This document shows, piece by piece, positions 1 through 8,696 of a stretch of DNA of 63,160 nucleotides. The notes under the pieces are model-generated. The model made no database searches and was not told the origin of the DNA. It worked only from the letters and a program-made list of their open reading frames with translations. Both the position numbers and the translations under genes were made by a program. The first letter of the stretch is position 1. The number at the start of each line of letters is the position of its first letter. This DNA comes from UBA6398 sp963660485 (lineage in GTDB: Bacteria; Bacteroidota; Bacteroidia; Bacteroidales; Bacteroidaceae): contig CAVKYH010000010.1 in the NCBI GenBank assembly GCA_963660485.1, positions 1-63,160 of the forward strand, in the 5' to 3' direction.

Positions 1-44
1 ATTATGTCTGACCTCGTTTTTACTAGATGCCTTGTTGTTTTTTT
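1..44. repeat. 21-bp-register array A (cut by window edge)
   Basis: This is the right-hand end of an intergenic array of 8-bp spacers and 13-bp words. Spacers GTTTTTAC and GTTTTTTT start at 16 and 37, exactly 21 bp apart. The words are TATGTCTGACCTC (3-15) and TAGATGCCTTGTT (24-36). The stretch is almost identical to the right half of array C at 18971-19013, with one mismatch. The remaining 45-191 shows no gene; the open frame across 32-235 has no family resemblance and runs through the repeat. Confidence 0.85.
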
Positions 45-191
45 TGCCCATTTGCACCTTTTTGCGAAAGCCGCTGAACAATCAGCGTCAAGTCTCCATA
101 TCCGGGCGAATAACCCCACCGTTTTCTCCCGAAACCAGTCGGCGGCGTGCAAATAGCCAACCCTTTGTGAGTGAAAACCAAGAAAAAAACG

Positions 192-200
192 TATATTTGC
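192..200 (+). promoter_or_regulatory. Bacteroidota -7 box upstream of sucC
   Basis: TATATTTGC matches the Bacteroidota primary sigma factor -7 element TAnnTTTG. It lies 32 bases before the sucC ATG. A possible -33 TTTG at 164-167 is further away than the usual 19-21 bases, so the -33 part is weak. Confidence 0.55.
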
Positions 201-231
201 CATTAAATAAAGGACAAATCATAAAAATGAA

Positions 232-1380
232 ATGAAAGTACACGAATATCAAGCAAAAATGCTATTCAAGAATTATGGTCTGCCGGTAGTTGACCAGAAT
301 ATTCTTTGCCGCACGGTTGACGAAGCCGTAGAGGCATATAGAACCATTGGCGACGAATACGTTGTGGTCAAGGCTCAGGTTCATACCGGCGGTCGCGGAA
401 AAGCCGGCGGCGTGAAACTCGCAAAAAGTGAGGACGAGGTGCGCCAATATGCCGGAGCAATTCTTGGAATGGACATAAAAGGCTTCAAGGTTGACAGAGT
501 GCTCGTAACCCAAGCCGTAGACATTGCAGCCGAATACTATGTAAGCATAATTGTAGACCGCAAAACAAAATGCCCTATATATATGGTGAGCCGCGCCGGA
601 GGTATGGATATCGAACAGGTGGCTCGTGAAACTCCCGAGAAAATCGAGAAAATCGCCATCGATCCGCTTTTGGGCGCAACAGATTTCAAGACACGCGAAG
701 TGGCTTACGCCCTGTTTGACGACAAAGCAGTGGTGAAGCAAGCAGTGCCCCTGTTGAAAAACCTCTACAAAATGTTTGTTGAAACCGATGCGTCGCTCGC
801 CGAAATCAATCCGCTTGTTCTTACGAAAGAAGGAGAACTAAAAGCGATTGATGCAAAGATGACATTCGACAACAACGCACTCTTTCGCCACCCCGAACTG
901 ATGCAGTTCAACGAGCCCACCGAAGAGGAGAAAATAGAACAAACCGCAAAATCCAAAGGTTTCAGCTATGTAAACCTCGGCGGCGAGATAGGCTGTATGG
1001 TAAACGGAGCCGGACTCGCAATGGCAACAATGGATATGATTAAACTCTACGGCGGCAGCCCTGCAAACTTCCTTGATATCGGCGGAAGCTCCAATCCCGA
1101 AAAGATAGTGGAAGCAATGAAACTCTTGCTCGCCGACAAACACGTAAAGGTGGTATTGATAAACATCTTCGGCGGAATCACACGTTGCGACGACGTAGCA
1201 AAGGGACTGCTCGAAGCATTTGAAATACTCAAGACCGAAATGCCAATCGTAATCCGACTCACCGGAACTAACGAAAAAGAAGGACAGGAAATCCTCAAAG
1301 GCACAAAATTCACAGTGGCAACCACTATGGGCGATGCCGGAAGAAAAGCCGTGGAACTCGCAGCACAAGTGGCAAAATAA
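232..1380 (+). CDS. sucC: Succinate-CoA ligase (ADP-forming), beta subunit
   Basis: Beta subunit of succinyl-CoA synthetase, which interconverts succinyl-CoA and succinate with synthesis or use of a nucleoside triphosphate in the cytoplasm. The 382-residue length is normal. The N-terminal part is an ATP-grasp fold with the glycine-rich loop HTGGRGKAGG at residues 51-60. The C-terminal CoA-ligase domain carries NLGGEIGCMVNGAG near 249 and NIFGGITRCD near 311. The ATG at 232 gives the conserved start MKVHEYQAK; another ATG at 227 is out of frame and stops after two codons. It is followed after 33 bases by sucD, so the two subunits are very probably co-transcribed. In Bacteroidales this enzyme works in the succinate/propionate branch as well as the TCA cycle (general knowledge). 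Confidence 0.97.
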   Translation: MKVHEYQAKMLFKNYGLPVVDQNILCRTVDEAVEAYRTIGDEYVVVKAQVHTGGRGKAGGVKLAKSEDEVRQYAGAILGMDIKGFKVDRVLVTQAVDIAAEYYVSIIVDRKTKCPIYMVSRAGGMDIEQVARETPEKIEKIAIDPLLGATDFKTREVAYALFDDKAVVKQAVPLLKNLYKMFVETDASLAEINPLVLTKEGELKAIDAKMTFDNNALFRHPELMQFNEPTEEEKIEQTAKSKGFSYVNLGGEIGCMVNGAGLAMATMDMIKLYGGSPANFLDIGGSSNPEKIVEAMKLLLADKHVKVVLINIFGGITRCDDVAKGLLEAFEILKTEMPIVIRLTGTNEKEGQEILKGTKFTVATTMGDAGRKAVELAAQVAK

Positions 1381-1413
1381 ACCACCCAAATCACCAATCA
1401 AATATTCAAGAAA

Positions 1414-2286
1414 ATGAGCGTATTGATAGATAAGAATTCAAAAGTACTGGTTCAAGGCGTAACCGGTCGCGATGGAAGTTTCCACGCATTGAAGATGAAA
1501 AGCTATGGCACCAATATCGTGGGTGGCACATCTCCCGGCAAAGGCGGACAAAACGTGGAAGGAATTCCCGTGTTCAACACCGTTGCTGAAGCAGTGGCAA
1601 AAACCGGCGCAAACACATCGGTGATTTTTGTTCCCGCGCCGTTTGCAAAAGACGCAATGCTCGAAGCCGCCGATGCAGGAATTAAACTGATTGTCTGCAT
1701 AACCGAAGGCGTGCCCGTAATGGACGCTGTAGCCGCACAGAGATACATTAAACTCAAAGGCGCGCACCTTGTGGGCCCCAACTGCCCCGGACTTATTTCT
1801 CCCGACAAGAGCATGGTGGGTATCCTTCCCGTAGATATTTTCAAAAAAGGAGGCACGGGCGTAGTAAGCCGCAGCGGAACGTTGACCTACGAAATAGTTG
1901 ACAGCCTTACAAAGAACGGTTTTGGCGAAAGCACAGCTATCGGTGTGGGTGGCGACCCTGTTGTGGGCGTATACTTTGAAGATATGCTCCGTATGTTCCA
2001 AGACGATCCCGAAACCGACAGTATTGTGCTCGTTGGCGAAATCGGAGGAGACGCCGAGGAACGTGCTGCAAAATTCATCAAGGAATATGTTACCAAACCC
2101 GTAGTAGCTTTTATCTCGGGCAGACAAGCTCCCAAAGGAAAACAGATGGGACACGCCGGAGCTATAATAACAACCGGCGCAGGAACTGCCGCAGAAAAAA
2201 TAGCAGCATTCGAGGCAGTGGGAGTTCCGGTGGCTAAAGAAACAAGCGAGATACCGGTGCTGCTCAAAAAGCTAATGGGAAAATAA
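1414..2286 (+). CDS. sucD: Succinate-CoA ligase, alpha subunit
   Basis: Alpha subunit of succinyl-CoA synthetase, partner of the upstream sucC product. The N-terminal CoA-binding Rossmann domain has GVTGRDGSFH at residues 15-24. The histidine phosphorylated during catalysis is His247 in QMGHAGAI. The length of 290 residues is usual for the family. The start ATG at 1414 gives MSVLIDKNSKVLVQG, as in other bacterial alpha subunits. It sits 33 bases after sucC in the same direction. No further gene follows in the operon: ruvC has its own promoter-like box after a 166-base gap. Confidence 0.97.
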   Translation: MSVLIDKNSKVLVQGVTGRDGSFHALKMKSYGTNIVGGTSPGKGGQNVEGIPVFNTVAEAVAKTGANTSVIFVPAPFAKDAMLEAADAGIKLIVCITEGVPVMDAVAAQRYIKLKGAHLVGPNCPGLISPDKSMVGILPVDIFKKGGTGVVSRSGTLTYEIVDSLTKNGFGESTAIGVGGDPVVGVYFEDMLRMFQDDPETDSIVLVGEIGGDAEERAAKFIKEYVTKPVVAFISGRQAPKGKQMGHAGAIITTGAGTAAEKIAAFEAVGVPVAKETSEIPVLLKKLMGK

Positions 2287-2319
2287 ATTCAGGGCCAATA
2301 AAAATGGAACGCAATACAG

Positions 2320-2356
2320 AAACGGACGGAACGCATATGGTTTCGCCCGTTTTTGT
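2320..2356 (+). terminator. Weak terminator-like hairpin after sucD
   Basis: AAACGG (2320-2325) can pair with CCGTTT (2347-2352), followed by TTTGTTT. The loop is long (about 21 bases) and the stem is short, so this is only a candidate end of the sucCD transcript. Confidence 0.3.
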
Positions 2357-2421
2357 TTATGTCTTTTGTGGCTTTAATATTCTTTAAGTGTTTAACAATT
2401 ATCTGTTTGCAAATAGCGGAG

Positions 2422-2430
2422 TATCTTTGC
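2422..2430 (+). promoter_or_regulatory. -7 box upstream of ruvC
   Basis: TATCTTTGC fits TAnnTTTGC and lies 22 bases before the ATG at 2453. This close placement supports 2453 rather than the upstream TTG at 2438 as the ruvC start. Confidence 0.55.
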
Positions 2431-2452
2431 AACAAGTTTGGGTACAAGGAAA

Positions 2453-3190
2453 ATGCCAATAGGTAACGACAATACACAATCCAATGCTTGCGGTGCGAAA
2501 TCGGCGCATTCCGAATGCTCGTTCCGTAATGAGTCGTTCAATGTGGCTAAGCGTTCAAAAGCCGAGCGCATAGTGATGGGAATTGATCCCGGAACAAATT
2601 TGCTTGGATACGGCGTGATCAAGATTAAAGGGCGCAGCGCACAGATGATAGCAATGGGAGTTATCGATTTGAGGCGTGTAAAGGATGTTTATTTGAAGTT
2701 GGGCAGAATCTACGAGCGTATAAATTCTCTGATAACAAGTTTCCTTCCCGACGAGTTGAGCATCGAATCGCAGTTTTACGGGAAAAATCCGCAAAGCATG
2801 CTGAAATTGGGCAGAGCACAAGGCGTGGCGATTGCCGCTGCAATAAACAAGGACGTTCCGATTCACGAGTATGCGCCGCTGAAAATCAAGATGGCAATAA
2901 CGGGTAACGGACGTGCGTCGAAAGAACAGGTAGCAGCAATGTTGCAAAGGTATTTGAATATCGGCAATGATACTATGCTTCCGTTTTATGACGCAACCGA
3001 TGCGTTGGCTGCGGCGTATTGTCATTTCATAGAGTCGTATTGCAAAGTCTACGAGAGAAATGGCGCCGACAAGACTACTGTTACGGTTTCTGGCAAACTT
3101 TCTGATACTCCTGGCTCGCGTCATACTACGAAATGGGCGGATTTTGTTAAAAGCAATCCGGGACGAGTGGCAGTTCCCAACAAACAATAG
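2453..3190 (+). CDS. ruvC: Crossover junction endodeoxyribonuclease RuvC
   Basis: Holliday-junction resolvase that cuts four-way junctions with RuvAB during recombination repair. The RNase-H-like core begins at IVMGIDPGTNLLGYGVI, with the first catalytic Asp at residue 45. The second acidic residue is in LSIESQFYG and the third pair in YDATDALAAAYCH. At 245 residues it is longer than the usual 165-190. About 40 residues precede the core, rich in Ser, Asn and Cys and of no recognisable fold. A basic tail follows, ending near WADFVKSNPGRV. The ATG at 2453 has AAGGA at 2446-2450 as a ribosome site. The next gene starts 9 bases after the stop, so the two may be co-transcribed. Confidence 0.93.
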   Translation: MPIGNDNTQSNACGAKSAHSECSFRNESFNVAKRSKAERIVMGIDPGTNLLGYGVIKIKGRSAQMIAMGVIDLRRVKDVYLKLGRIYERINSLITSFLPDELSIESQFYGKNPQSMLKLGRAQGVAIAAAINKDVPIHEYAPLKIKMAITGNGRASKEQVAAMLQRYLNIGNDTMLPFYDATDALAAAYCHFIESYCKVYERNGADKTTVTVSGKLSDTPGSRHTTKWADFVKSNPGRVAVPNKQ

Positions 3191-3199
3191 CAGAAAAGT

Positions 3200-4663
3200 A
3201 TGCAAAATATTATAGAGATAAACAAAGGCGTGGCAAGAATGGCGGAATTTCGGTTGAACGAACCGGTTTCAATTGCAATTCCTGCCGAAGAACCTTTGGC
3301 CATAGTGGGACTGAATGCAAGCGGAAAGTCAAAACTTGTTGATATAATCACAGGTGCGCACCCGCTTTTCGGAGATGAAGTGAAATATGACTTTTCCCCG
3401 TCGAAAAGCAACAAGGCAAGCCAAAATATCAAGGTAGTAACTTTTCGCGATGCCTATGGAAGTGCTGGCGGAGACTTCTATCAGTTGAGATGGAACCATG
3501 GTTTGCTCGAAGAAACCCAAAGCGTGGGCGAAATGCTTAGGCTCTCGGCAAAACAAGGTAGCATTCCCGAAGAAATCATAGAGACATTGGGGCTCGAAAG
3601 TTTGCTACCCAAGCAAATTATAATGCTTTCAAGCGGAGAGTTGCGCCGAGTTCAACTTGCCGAAATGCTTCTAAATTCGCCCCGAGTTCTGATAATCGAC
3701 AATCCATATATAGGTCTTGATGTAAATGCACGGAAACAAACCACCGAGGTGCTTGCCAAAATAGCTAAGGCTGGGCATACAAAACTTATTATAGTGGTAT
3801 CGCGCGAAAAAGATGTGCCTGATTTTATACAGAAAGTGCTTCCTGTTGTAGACGGCAGGGTCTTGCCGATTTCTGATAAGGCATCTTATTTCAACAATAA
3901 CGGACCTTGTAAAAACGATAACCGACCTTGTTTTGACGAAAACCGATATAATTCCATAACCTCTTTACCCGATCACGAAAATGCCGCAAATGGCGAGCCT
4001 GTGGTGGTATGCAACAGCATAAACATAGCCTATGGCTGTCGCAGAATATTCCAGAATTTTTCGTGGACAGTGAAATCCGGAGAACGTTGGGCTTTGAATG
4101 GAGAAAACGGTGCAGGAAAATCAACTTTGCTGAGCCTTGTTTGCGCCGACAATCCGCAGGCTTATGCTTGCGACATCAGTTTGTTTGGATTTAAACGCGG
4201 CAGCGGCGAGAGCATCTGGGATATTAAGAAAAACATAGGCTATGTGAGCCCGGAAATGTTTCGTTCCTACCGTCGCAATATGAGTGTAATTAAAATTGCA
4301 GCAAGTGGATTGAGCGACACAAGCGGAATCTACGACAAGGAAATCTCTTGCGATGCAATGCAGAAAGTATTGTTTTGGCTTGATATCTTTGGCATAAAAG
4401 ATCTTGCCCAACGAAATTATCTGCAGCTCTCAAGCGGCGAACAGCGAATGGTACTTCTTGCAAGAGCTTTCGTAAAAGATCCTGCTCTTTTGGTGCTTGA
4501 TGAACCTTTCCACGGACTTGACAGAGAACGTAGGGAATTGTCGCGGAATATAATCAATGCTTTTTGCAGCCGCAAAGGTAAAACGCTTATAATGGTTACG
4601 CACTACGAAGAAGAATATCCCTCGTGCATAGACCATAAATTGACTTTGATGAAATTGAAATAA
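3200..4663 (+). CDS. Tandem ABC ATPase, ModF-like, with degenerate first domain
   Basis: Soluble protein with two ABC ATPase domains and no membrane segment. Its 487 residues fit the ModF/PhrA type. Domain 1 has Walker A GLNASGKSK (37-45) and signature LSSGE (143-147). Its Walker B reads LIIDN (164-168), with Asn in place of the catalytic Glu, and the switch-histidine position reads VVSREKD (about 199-205) with no His. Domain 2 is complete: Walker A GENGAGKST (301-309), LSSGE (409-413), LVLDEP with Glu434, and MVTHYEE with His467. So only one ATP site looks hydrolytic. No transporter permease lies next to it; ruvC is upstream and a small exported protein downstream. E. coli ModF is linked to molybdate uptake genes, but nothing here shows that role. 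Function in the cell is uncertain. Confidence 0.85.
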   Translation: MQNIIEINKGVARMAEFRLNEPVSIAIPAEEPLAIVGLNASGKSKLVDIITGAHPLFGDEVKYDFSPSKSNKASQNIKVVTFRDAYGSAGGDFYQLRWNHGLLEETQSVGEMLRLSAKQGSIPEEIIETLGLESLLPKQIIMLSSGELRRVQLAEMLLNSPRVLIIDNPYIGLDVNARKQTTEVLAKIAKAGHTKLIIVVSREKDVPDFIQKVLPVVDGRVLPISDKASYFNNNGPCKNDNRPCFDENRYNSITSLPDHENAANGEPVVVCNSINIAYGCRRIFQNFSWTVKSGERWALNGENGAGKSTLLSLVCADNPQAYACDISLFGFKRGSGESIWDIKKNIGYVSPEMFRSYRRNMSVIKIAASGLSDTSGIYDKEISCDAMQKVLFWLDIFGIKDLAQRNYLQLSSGEQRMVLLARAFVKDPALLVLDEPFHGLDRERRELSRNIINAFCSRKGKTLIMVTHYEEEYPSCIDHKLTLMKLK

Positions 4664-4698
4664 CAATAAGTACATAATAAATAAATCACAACCTTCCT

Positions 4699-5181
4699 AT
4701 GAAGAAATTATTTTACACGACAGTTGTAATGCTTTTCATGTTTACCGTGAACACCAATGCTCAAGAGGTTTTCAACGCAGTGATGCAGAGCGCGAAAAAC
4801 GCACTGAAAGATCCTGTGCAGAATTTCTCCAAGACCCAAATTGCGAAGTTCAAGATCGATGAGTTGAACTATCTGAAAAGCAAAGCAGGAAACATTGAAA
4901 CAATAAAGCGAAACGACCTTCTCGACATACAGGCGTATTATATGTCGGAATTTCTGAGTCGTTATCTCACGGAGATAATTTATTCCGAGGGACAACCCGA
5001 TTCTGTGAAAAAAGCAATGGTCTATCTTTTTGTTAACGCCTCGGCTATTTGCCCGTTGTTCAATGATACAAACAAAGATGTGATAAACAAATATCTCAAT
5101 TCCGACAAACAACTCACCCCTTTCTGTCTTGATACCGATTGGGAGAAAGCCTATAAATTTATCAACAAAGCAATGGAATAA
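4699..5181 (+). CDS. Small exported protein of unknown function
   Basis: A 160-residue protein whose first 21 residues form a signal peptide: MKK, a hydrophobic stretch LFYTTVVMLFMFTV, then NTNAQ-E as a likely signal peptidase I site. There is no lipobox Cys. The mature part is mostly charged and predicted helical, with no motif I recognise; two cysteines near the C-terminus (ICPLF and PFCLD) could form a disulfide. It follows the ABC ATPase gene after 35 bases on the same strand and ends just before a strong terminator, so it is probably the last gene of that unit. I do not know its function. Confidence 0.75.
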   Translation: MKKLFYTTVVMLFMFTVNTNAQEVFNAVMQSAKNALKDPVQNFSKTQIAKFKIDELNYLKSKAGNIETIKRNDLLDIQAYYMSEFLSRYLTEIIYSEGQPDSVKKAMVYLFVNASAICPLFNDTNKDVINKYLNSDKQLTPFCLDTDWEKAYKFINKAME

Positions 5182-5199
5182 CAAGCCCGTTGCGGAGCA

Positions 5200-5240
5200 A
5201 ACAACAAATCCCGGTGGTAAGCCGGGATTTGTTGTTTTAT
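5200..5240. terminator. Strong hairpin terminator between convergent genes
   Basis: A perfect 15-bp stem (5200-5214 with 5222-5236) encloses a 7-base loop and ends in GTTGTTTT. It lies between the plus-strand exported-protein gene and the minus-strand pdxJ gene. The A-rich left arm gives a U-rich end on the other strand too, so it can serve both. Confidence 0.9.
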
Positions 5241-5250
5241 GAAAACGCTC

Positions 5251-5964
5251 CTATTTCAAACAATCTTTGTAGAGTTTTATTGTGTCGCGAATGCCAAGAT
5301 AAAGTGCGTCGCAAATTAACGCGTGTCCAATGCTCACTTCATCTGTTTCGGGAATGCGCTCATGAAAATATGTAAGGTTTTTCAAACTCAAGTCATGCCC
5401 TGCGTTCACTCCGAGGCCTAATTCTTTTGCATGCATAGCCGCTGCAACGAACGGCGCGATGGCTTTTTCTCGGTTTTCTTCATAGGCTTCGGCATAAGGG
5501 CCTGTGTAAAGTTCTATGCGGTTTGCCCCCGTTTTTTTCGCATAATCTATAGTTTCGAGAATTGGGTCAACAAAAAGCGACGTGCGAATGCCGGCGGCGT
5601 TGAATTTGCCCACAGTGTCAACAAGAAAACCGAAATCTTCTTTCGTGTCCCAGCCATGGTTCGACGTAAGTTGCTCCGGTTTGTCGGGAACAAGCGTAAC
5701 CTGAGTAGGCTTTACTTCAAGAACTAAATTTATAAACTCTTCGGAAGGATAACCTTCTATATTGAATTCTGTTTTTACGATGTTTTTTATAGCCCTTACG
5801 TCGGAATAGCGAATATGACGCTCGTCGGGGCGTGGGTGTACGGTTATTCCTTCTGCGCCATACAACTCGCAATCAGCCGACATCTGTTCCACGTCGGGTT
5901 TGTTGCCTCCGCGTGCATTCCGCAAGGTAGCTATTTTGTTTACATTTACACTAAGTCTTGTCAT
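5251..5964 (-). CDS. pdxJ: Pyridoxine 5'-phosphate synthase
   Basis: PdxJ condenses 3-amino-2-oxopropyl phosphate with 1-deoxyxylulose 5-phosphate to make pyridoxine 5'-phosphate, the last ring-forming step of DXP-dependent vitamin B6 synthesis. The 237-residue TIM barrel is of normal length. It starts with the family hallmark LSVNVNKIATLRNARGG and contains GITVHPRPDERHI (about 39-51), ELYTGPYA and the glycine-rich GLGVNAGHDL. The gene ends ten bases from a strong bidirectional terminator. It is divergent from nadK with a 95-base shared promoter region. Confidence 0.97.
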   Translation of the reverse strand: MTRLSVNVNKIATLRNARGGNKPDVEQMSADCELYGAEGITVHPRPDERHIRYSDVRAIKNIVKTEFNIEGYPSEEFINLVLEVKPTQVTLVPDKPEQLTSNHGWDTKEDFGFLVDTVGKFNAAGIRTSLFVDPILETIDYAKKTGANRIELYTGPYAEAYEENREKAIAPFVAAAMHAKELGLGVNAGHDLSLKNLTYFHERIPETDEVSIGHALICDALYLGIRDTIKLYKDCLK

Positions 5965-5991
5965 TGTCTTATTGTGTATTGAAGAATTTTG

Positions 5992-6000
5992 TAAATTTGC
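5992..6000 (+). promoter_or_regulatory. -7 box for nadK
   Basis: TAAATTTGC matches TAnnTTTGC, with a TTG at 5972-5974 as a possible -33 element 17 bases upstream. It lies 60 bases before the nadK ATG and only 13 bases from the opposing pdxJ box. Confidence 0.55.
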
Positions 6001-6013
6001 AAATATTACGCTT

Positions 6014-6022
6014 GCAAAGGTA
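6014..6022 (-). promoter_or_regulatory. -7 box for pdxJ
   Basis: Read on the minus strand this is TACCTTTGC, matching TAnnTTTGC. It points at pdxJ and lies 50 bases before its ATG. The two opposing promoters cross each other, so polymerase binding at one should hinder the other (inference). Confidence 0.5.
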
Positions 6023-6059
6023 GCAAAAACGAAAGCAAGAGATTGACGCGAGAAACATT

Positions 6060-6944
6060 ATGTATGTAAATCAGAAAATAGTTGCATTATTTGGCAATAT
6101 CTACCAAACAAAAAAGAGCAAATACGCAAATGAAGTTGTGAATTTGCTGCGGGCAAAGGGTTACGACATAATTGTGGAGCGTAGTTTCTACGAGTGCTCA
6201 AAGATGTTTTTGCAGGGAATTGGCGAAGACAAAACGTTTGACGGAAATGATTTCAACGCGTCGTTTGCAGTGAGTCTTGGAGGCGACGGCACTTTTTTGA
6301 GAACCGCCATGTTGGTTGGTGCAAAGGGTGTGCCTATTCTGGGAATCAATATCGGGCATCTGGGATTCATGTCCGAAGTAAATCCGGAGGACATTCGTCA
6401 GGCGATAGACGATATCGGCAACGGCAACTACAAGATCGAATCGCGCAGTGTGCTTGAAGTTGCAGTGGGAAGCCGTAACATCGGTATTTATCCGTTTGCC
6501 CTTAATGAGATAGCTGTTCTAAAACAGGACATTTCGTCGATGATTAAAATAAGGGTAGAGATAAACAAGGAATATCTCACTACATATTCGGCTGACGGCT
6601 TGATTATTTCCACGCCCACGGGTTCCACGGGCTACGCATTGTCTTCGGGCGGGCCGGTGGTTGTTCCCGAATCAAAGTCAATAGTTATTGCTCCGGTAGC
6701 ACCGCATAGTTTGAGCGTAAGACCCATTGTGATTTGCGACAATGTGGAGATAAATATGAAAGTATATAGTCGCACGGGGCATTATCTCGTATCTGTTGAC
6801 GGCAGGAGCACGAGTTGTTGCGAGGAGGAGGACATTTCCATTCGCCGTGCGCCTTATGATATAAAGATTATACATTGCGGCAAAAAAAGTTTCTTCGATA
6901 CGATGCGCGAGAAACTTATGTGGGACGGCGATATGCAGAAGTAA
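6060..6944 (+). CDS. nadK: NAD kinase
   Basis: Phosphorylates NAD to NADP in the cytoplasm. The 294-residue length is normal. The diagnostic GGDGT motif is at residues 74-78 within VSLGGDGTFLRTA, followed by the GINIGHLGFM segment. The NE motif region FALNEIAVLKQD and the C-terminal-domain loop STPTGSTGYALSSGGP are intact. The ATG at 6060 is preceded by GCGAGAAAC. The ABC exporter gene starts 10 bases after its stop, so these two are probably one transcript. Confidence 0.96.
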   Translation: MYVNQKIVALFGNIYQTKKSKYANEVVNLLRAKGYDIIVERSFYECSKMFLQGIGEDKTFDGNDFNASFAVSLGGDGTFLRTAMLVGAKGVPILGINIGHLGFMSEVNPEDIRQAIDDIGNGNYKIESRSVLEVAVGSRNIGIYPFALNEIAVLKQDISSMIKIRVEINKEYLTTYSADGLIISTPTGSTGYALSSGGPVVVPESKSIVIAPVAPHSLSVRPIVICDNVEINMKVYSRTGHYLVSVDGRSTSCCEEEDISIRRAPYDIKIIHCGKKSFFDTMREKLMWDGDMQK

Positions 6945-6954
6945 AAGTTTGCGC

Positions 6955-8610
6955 ATGAATTTCAGGGGAAAGGAATACAATCTGTCAACAATTTTGCCGT
7001 GGATTGGCAAAGCGGTGAGGCATTACAAACTGAAGATATGCGCTACAATTATATTGGGCTGGATTGTTGTGGCACTGAACTTTGTTTTCGTGTGGGCAAC
7101 AAAGCAGGCTGTCGATGCGGCAACGGTAACCCACAACCGTTGGGCGCTTTATGTTTGCTGTGCAACGCTTGTTGCCACGATAATAGTGCAGGCTGTGGTT
7201 TCGGCAATCAACAAACGAATCAAGACGATGCTTGGTTTCTGCATGAACAGGCGTATGCAGGAAAGGCTGCTGCATCATGCTGCTTCGGTTAACTGGAAAA
7301 GCATCAACGAATACCATACCGGCGACCTTGTGAGGCGTTTCGAACAGGACGGCTCCGAAGTAGTGTCGTTTGTTAACGGGACAATTCCTACCATAATGCT
7401 TGTGTTGCTGCAATTGACGGGTGCTTTTATTTTTCTTCTCGTTTTGAACAAGCAAATAGCCCTTGCCCTTGTTGCGATAATGGTAGTGGGCGTGTTTATA
7501 AGCAAGTTTCATTTTCTGAAAATCCGTGGATTTTCGGCCAAAATCAAGGAAGGCGGAAGCATGTTGCAGGCTGCTTTGCAAGAGGGGCTGCAAAATATTT
7601 CCGTGCTCAAGTCTTTGGCCGGCAAGAACGTATTTGCAAAATACTATTCCCATATCTTCGACATACAGGAAGGCAATGTGAGGCGACGCCTCCGGTATTC
7701 CGTGTTGTCGTCAACGGTTTTGAATCTCGGTTTTGCGGCTTGCTATCTTTTTGTGTTCATTTGGGGAGTGTTCAATCTCGACAATGGTGCAATAACCTAC
7801 GGCACACTTATGGCGTTTGTGCAGTTGGTGGGGCAGATACAAGGACCTTCGCGCACGCTTATCAATTCCATTTCTGATTTTGCCGAGTTTTATTCTTCGT
7901 GTGAGCGGCTGAATGAAATCGATTCCATACCTGCCGAAGACGATTCCGAATGTGTGAATGACGTAAAGGCAAGTTGCAGTGTGGTTTGTGAGAAAGTGTC
8001 GTATCGATATGCCGACGGCAAACGCGTGATATTGAACGGATTCAGTCATAGGTTTGAGCCAGGAAAACTTAGTGCCATTGTAGGCGCGACGGGAGCGGGA
8101 AAAACCACACTCATGCGCCTTTTGCTTGCCTATGTCAAGCCTAATGCGGGAAAACTGTATGTGGTGAGCGGAGATGAAACGCGGGAGATAGGAGTTGGAA
8201 CGCGCGGACTTTTTGCTTATGTGCCACAGGGAAATTCCTTGTTCAGCATGTCGTTGCGCGATAATATGCTTCTTGCAAATCCCGATGCGTTGGACGAAGA
8301 AATGCTTGAGGCGATGAAATGGGCGTGTGCCGATTTTGTGGAACACAATGCCGAGGGGCTCGACACTCTCTGCGGCGAGGGAGGCAGAGGTCTGTCGCAG
8401 GGGCAGGCACAACGCTTGTGTATTGCCCGGGCTTTGGTTTCGCGTGCCCCGATATTGCTGATGGACGAATCGACATCGGCTTTGGACCATGCCACAGAGG
8501 AGAAAATCATTCAGAACATACGCCAAAACGTGAAAGACAAGACCATTCTTTTCATCACCCATCGCGATACAGTGATAAAATACGCCGACGATGTGGTGAA
8601 AATAGGCTAA
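6955..8610 (+). CDS. ABC exporter, fused membrane and ATPase domains
   Basis: Half-size ABC exporter of 551 residues. The N-terminal ~320 residues hold about six hydrophobic segments (for example ICATIILGWIVVALNFVFVW and FAACYLFVFIWGVF). The C-terminal ATPase domain has Walker A VGATGAGKTT (about 377-386), Q-loop AYVPQGNSLF, signature LSQGQAQR, Walker B ILLMDEST and switch LFITHRD. All ATPase motifs are intact, so a homodimer could be active. Family members move lipids, drugs or peptides outward; the substrate cannot be told from sequence. I prefer the ATG at 6955 to the TTG at 6949 because it gives MNFRGKEY directly. It follows nadK closely. Bases 8611-8696 after it hold no gene. Confidence 0.92.
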   Translation: MNFRGKEYNLSTILPWIGKAVRHYKLKICATIILGWIVVALNFVFVWATKQAVDAATVTHNRWALYVCCATLVATIIVQAVVSAINKRIKTMLGFCMNRRMQERLLHHAASVNWKSINEYHTGDLVRRFEQDGSEVVSFVNGTIPTIMLVLLQLTGAFIFLLVLNKQIALALVAIMVVGVFISKFHFLKIRGFSAKIKEGGSMLQAALQEGLQNISVLKSLAGKNVFAKYYSHIFDIQEGNVRRRLRYSVLSSTVLNLGFAACYLFVFIWGVFNLDNGAITYGTLMAFVQLVGQIQGPSRTLINSISDFAEFYSSCERLNEIDSIPAEDDSECVNDVKASCSVVCEKVSYRYADGKRVILNGFSHRFEPGKLSAIVGATGAGKTTLMRLLLAYVKPNAGKLYVVSGDETREIGVGTRGLFAYVPQGNSLFSMSLRDNMLLANPDALDEEMLEAMKWACADFVEHNAEGLDTLCGEGGRGLSQGQAQRLCIARALVSRAPILLMDESTSALDHATEEKIIQNIRQNVKDKTILFITHRDTVIKYADDVVKIG

Positions 8611-8696
8611 AAGTCTTTCTTTCAATTGATTTCCGTGTAATAGCTCCCTTTGTTGTTTGCAATATAATTGCCCGTCTAAAACTGGCGTTTTTTGGG

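Noticed and set aside
32..235. Open frame at the left edge as a gene
   Set aside because: It runs through the repeat array and the sucC promoter region, and the protein has no coherent pattern.
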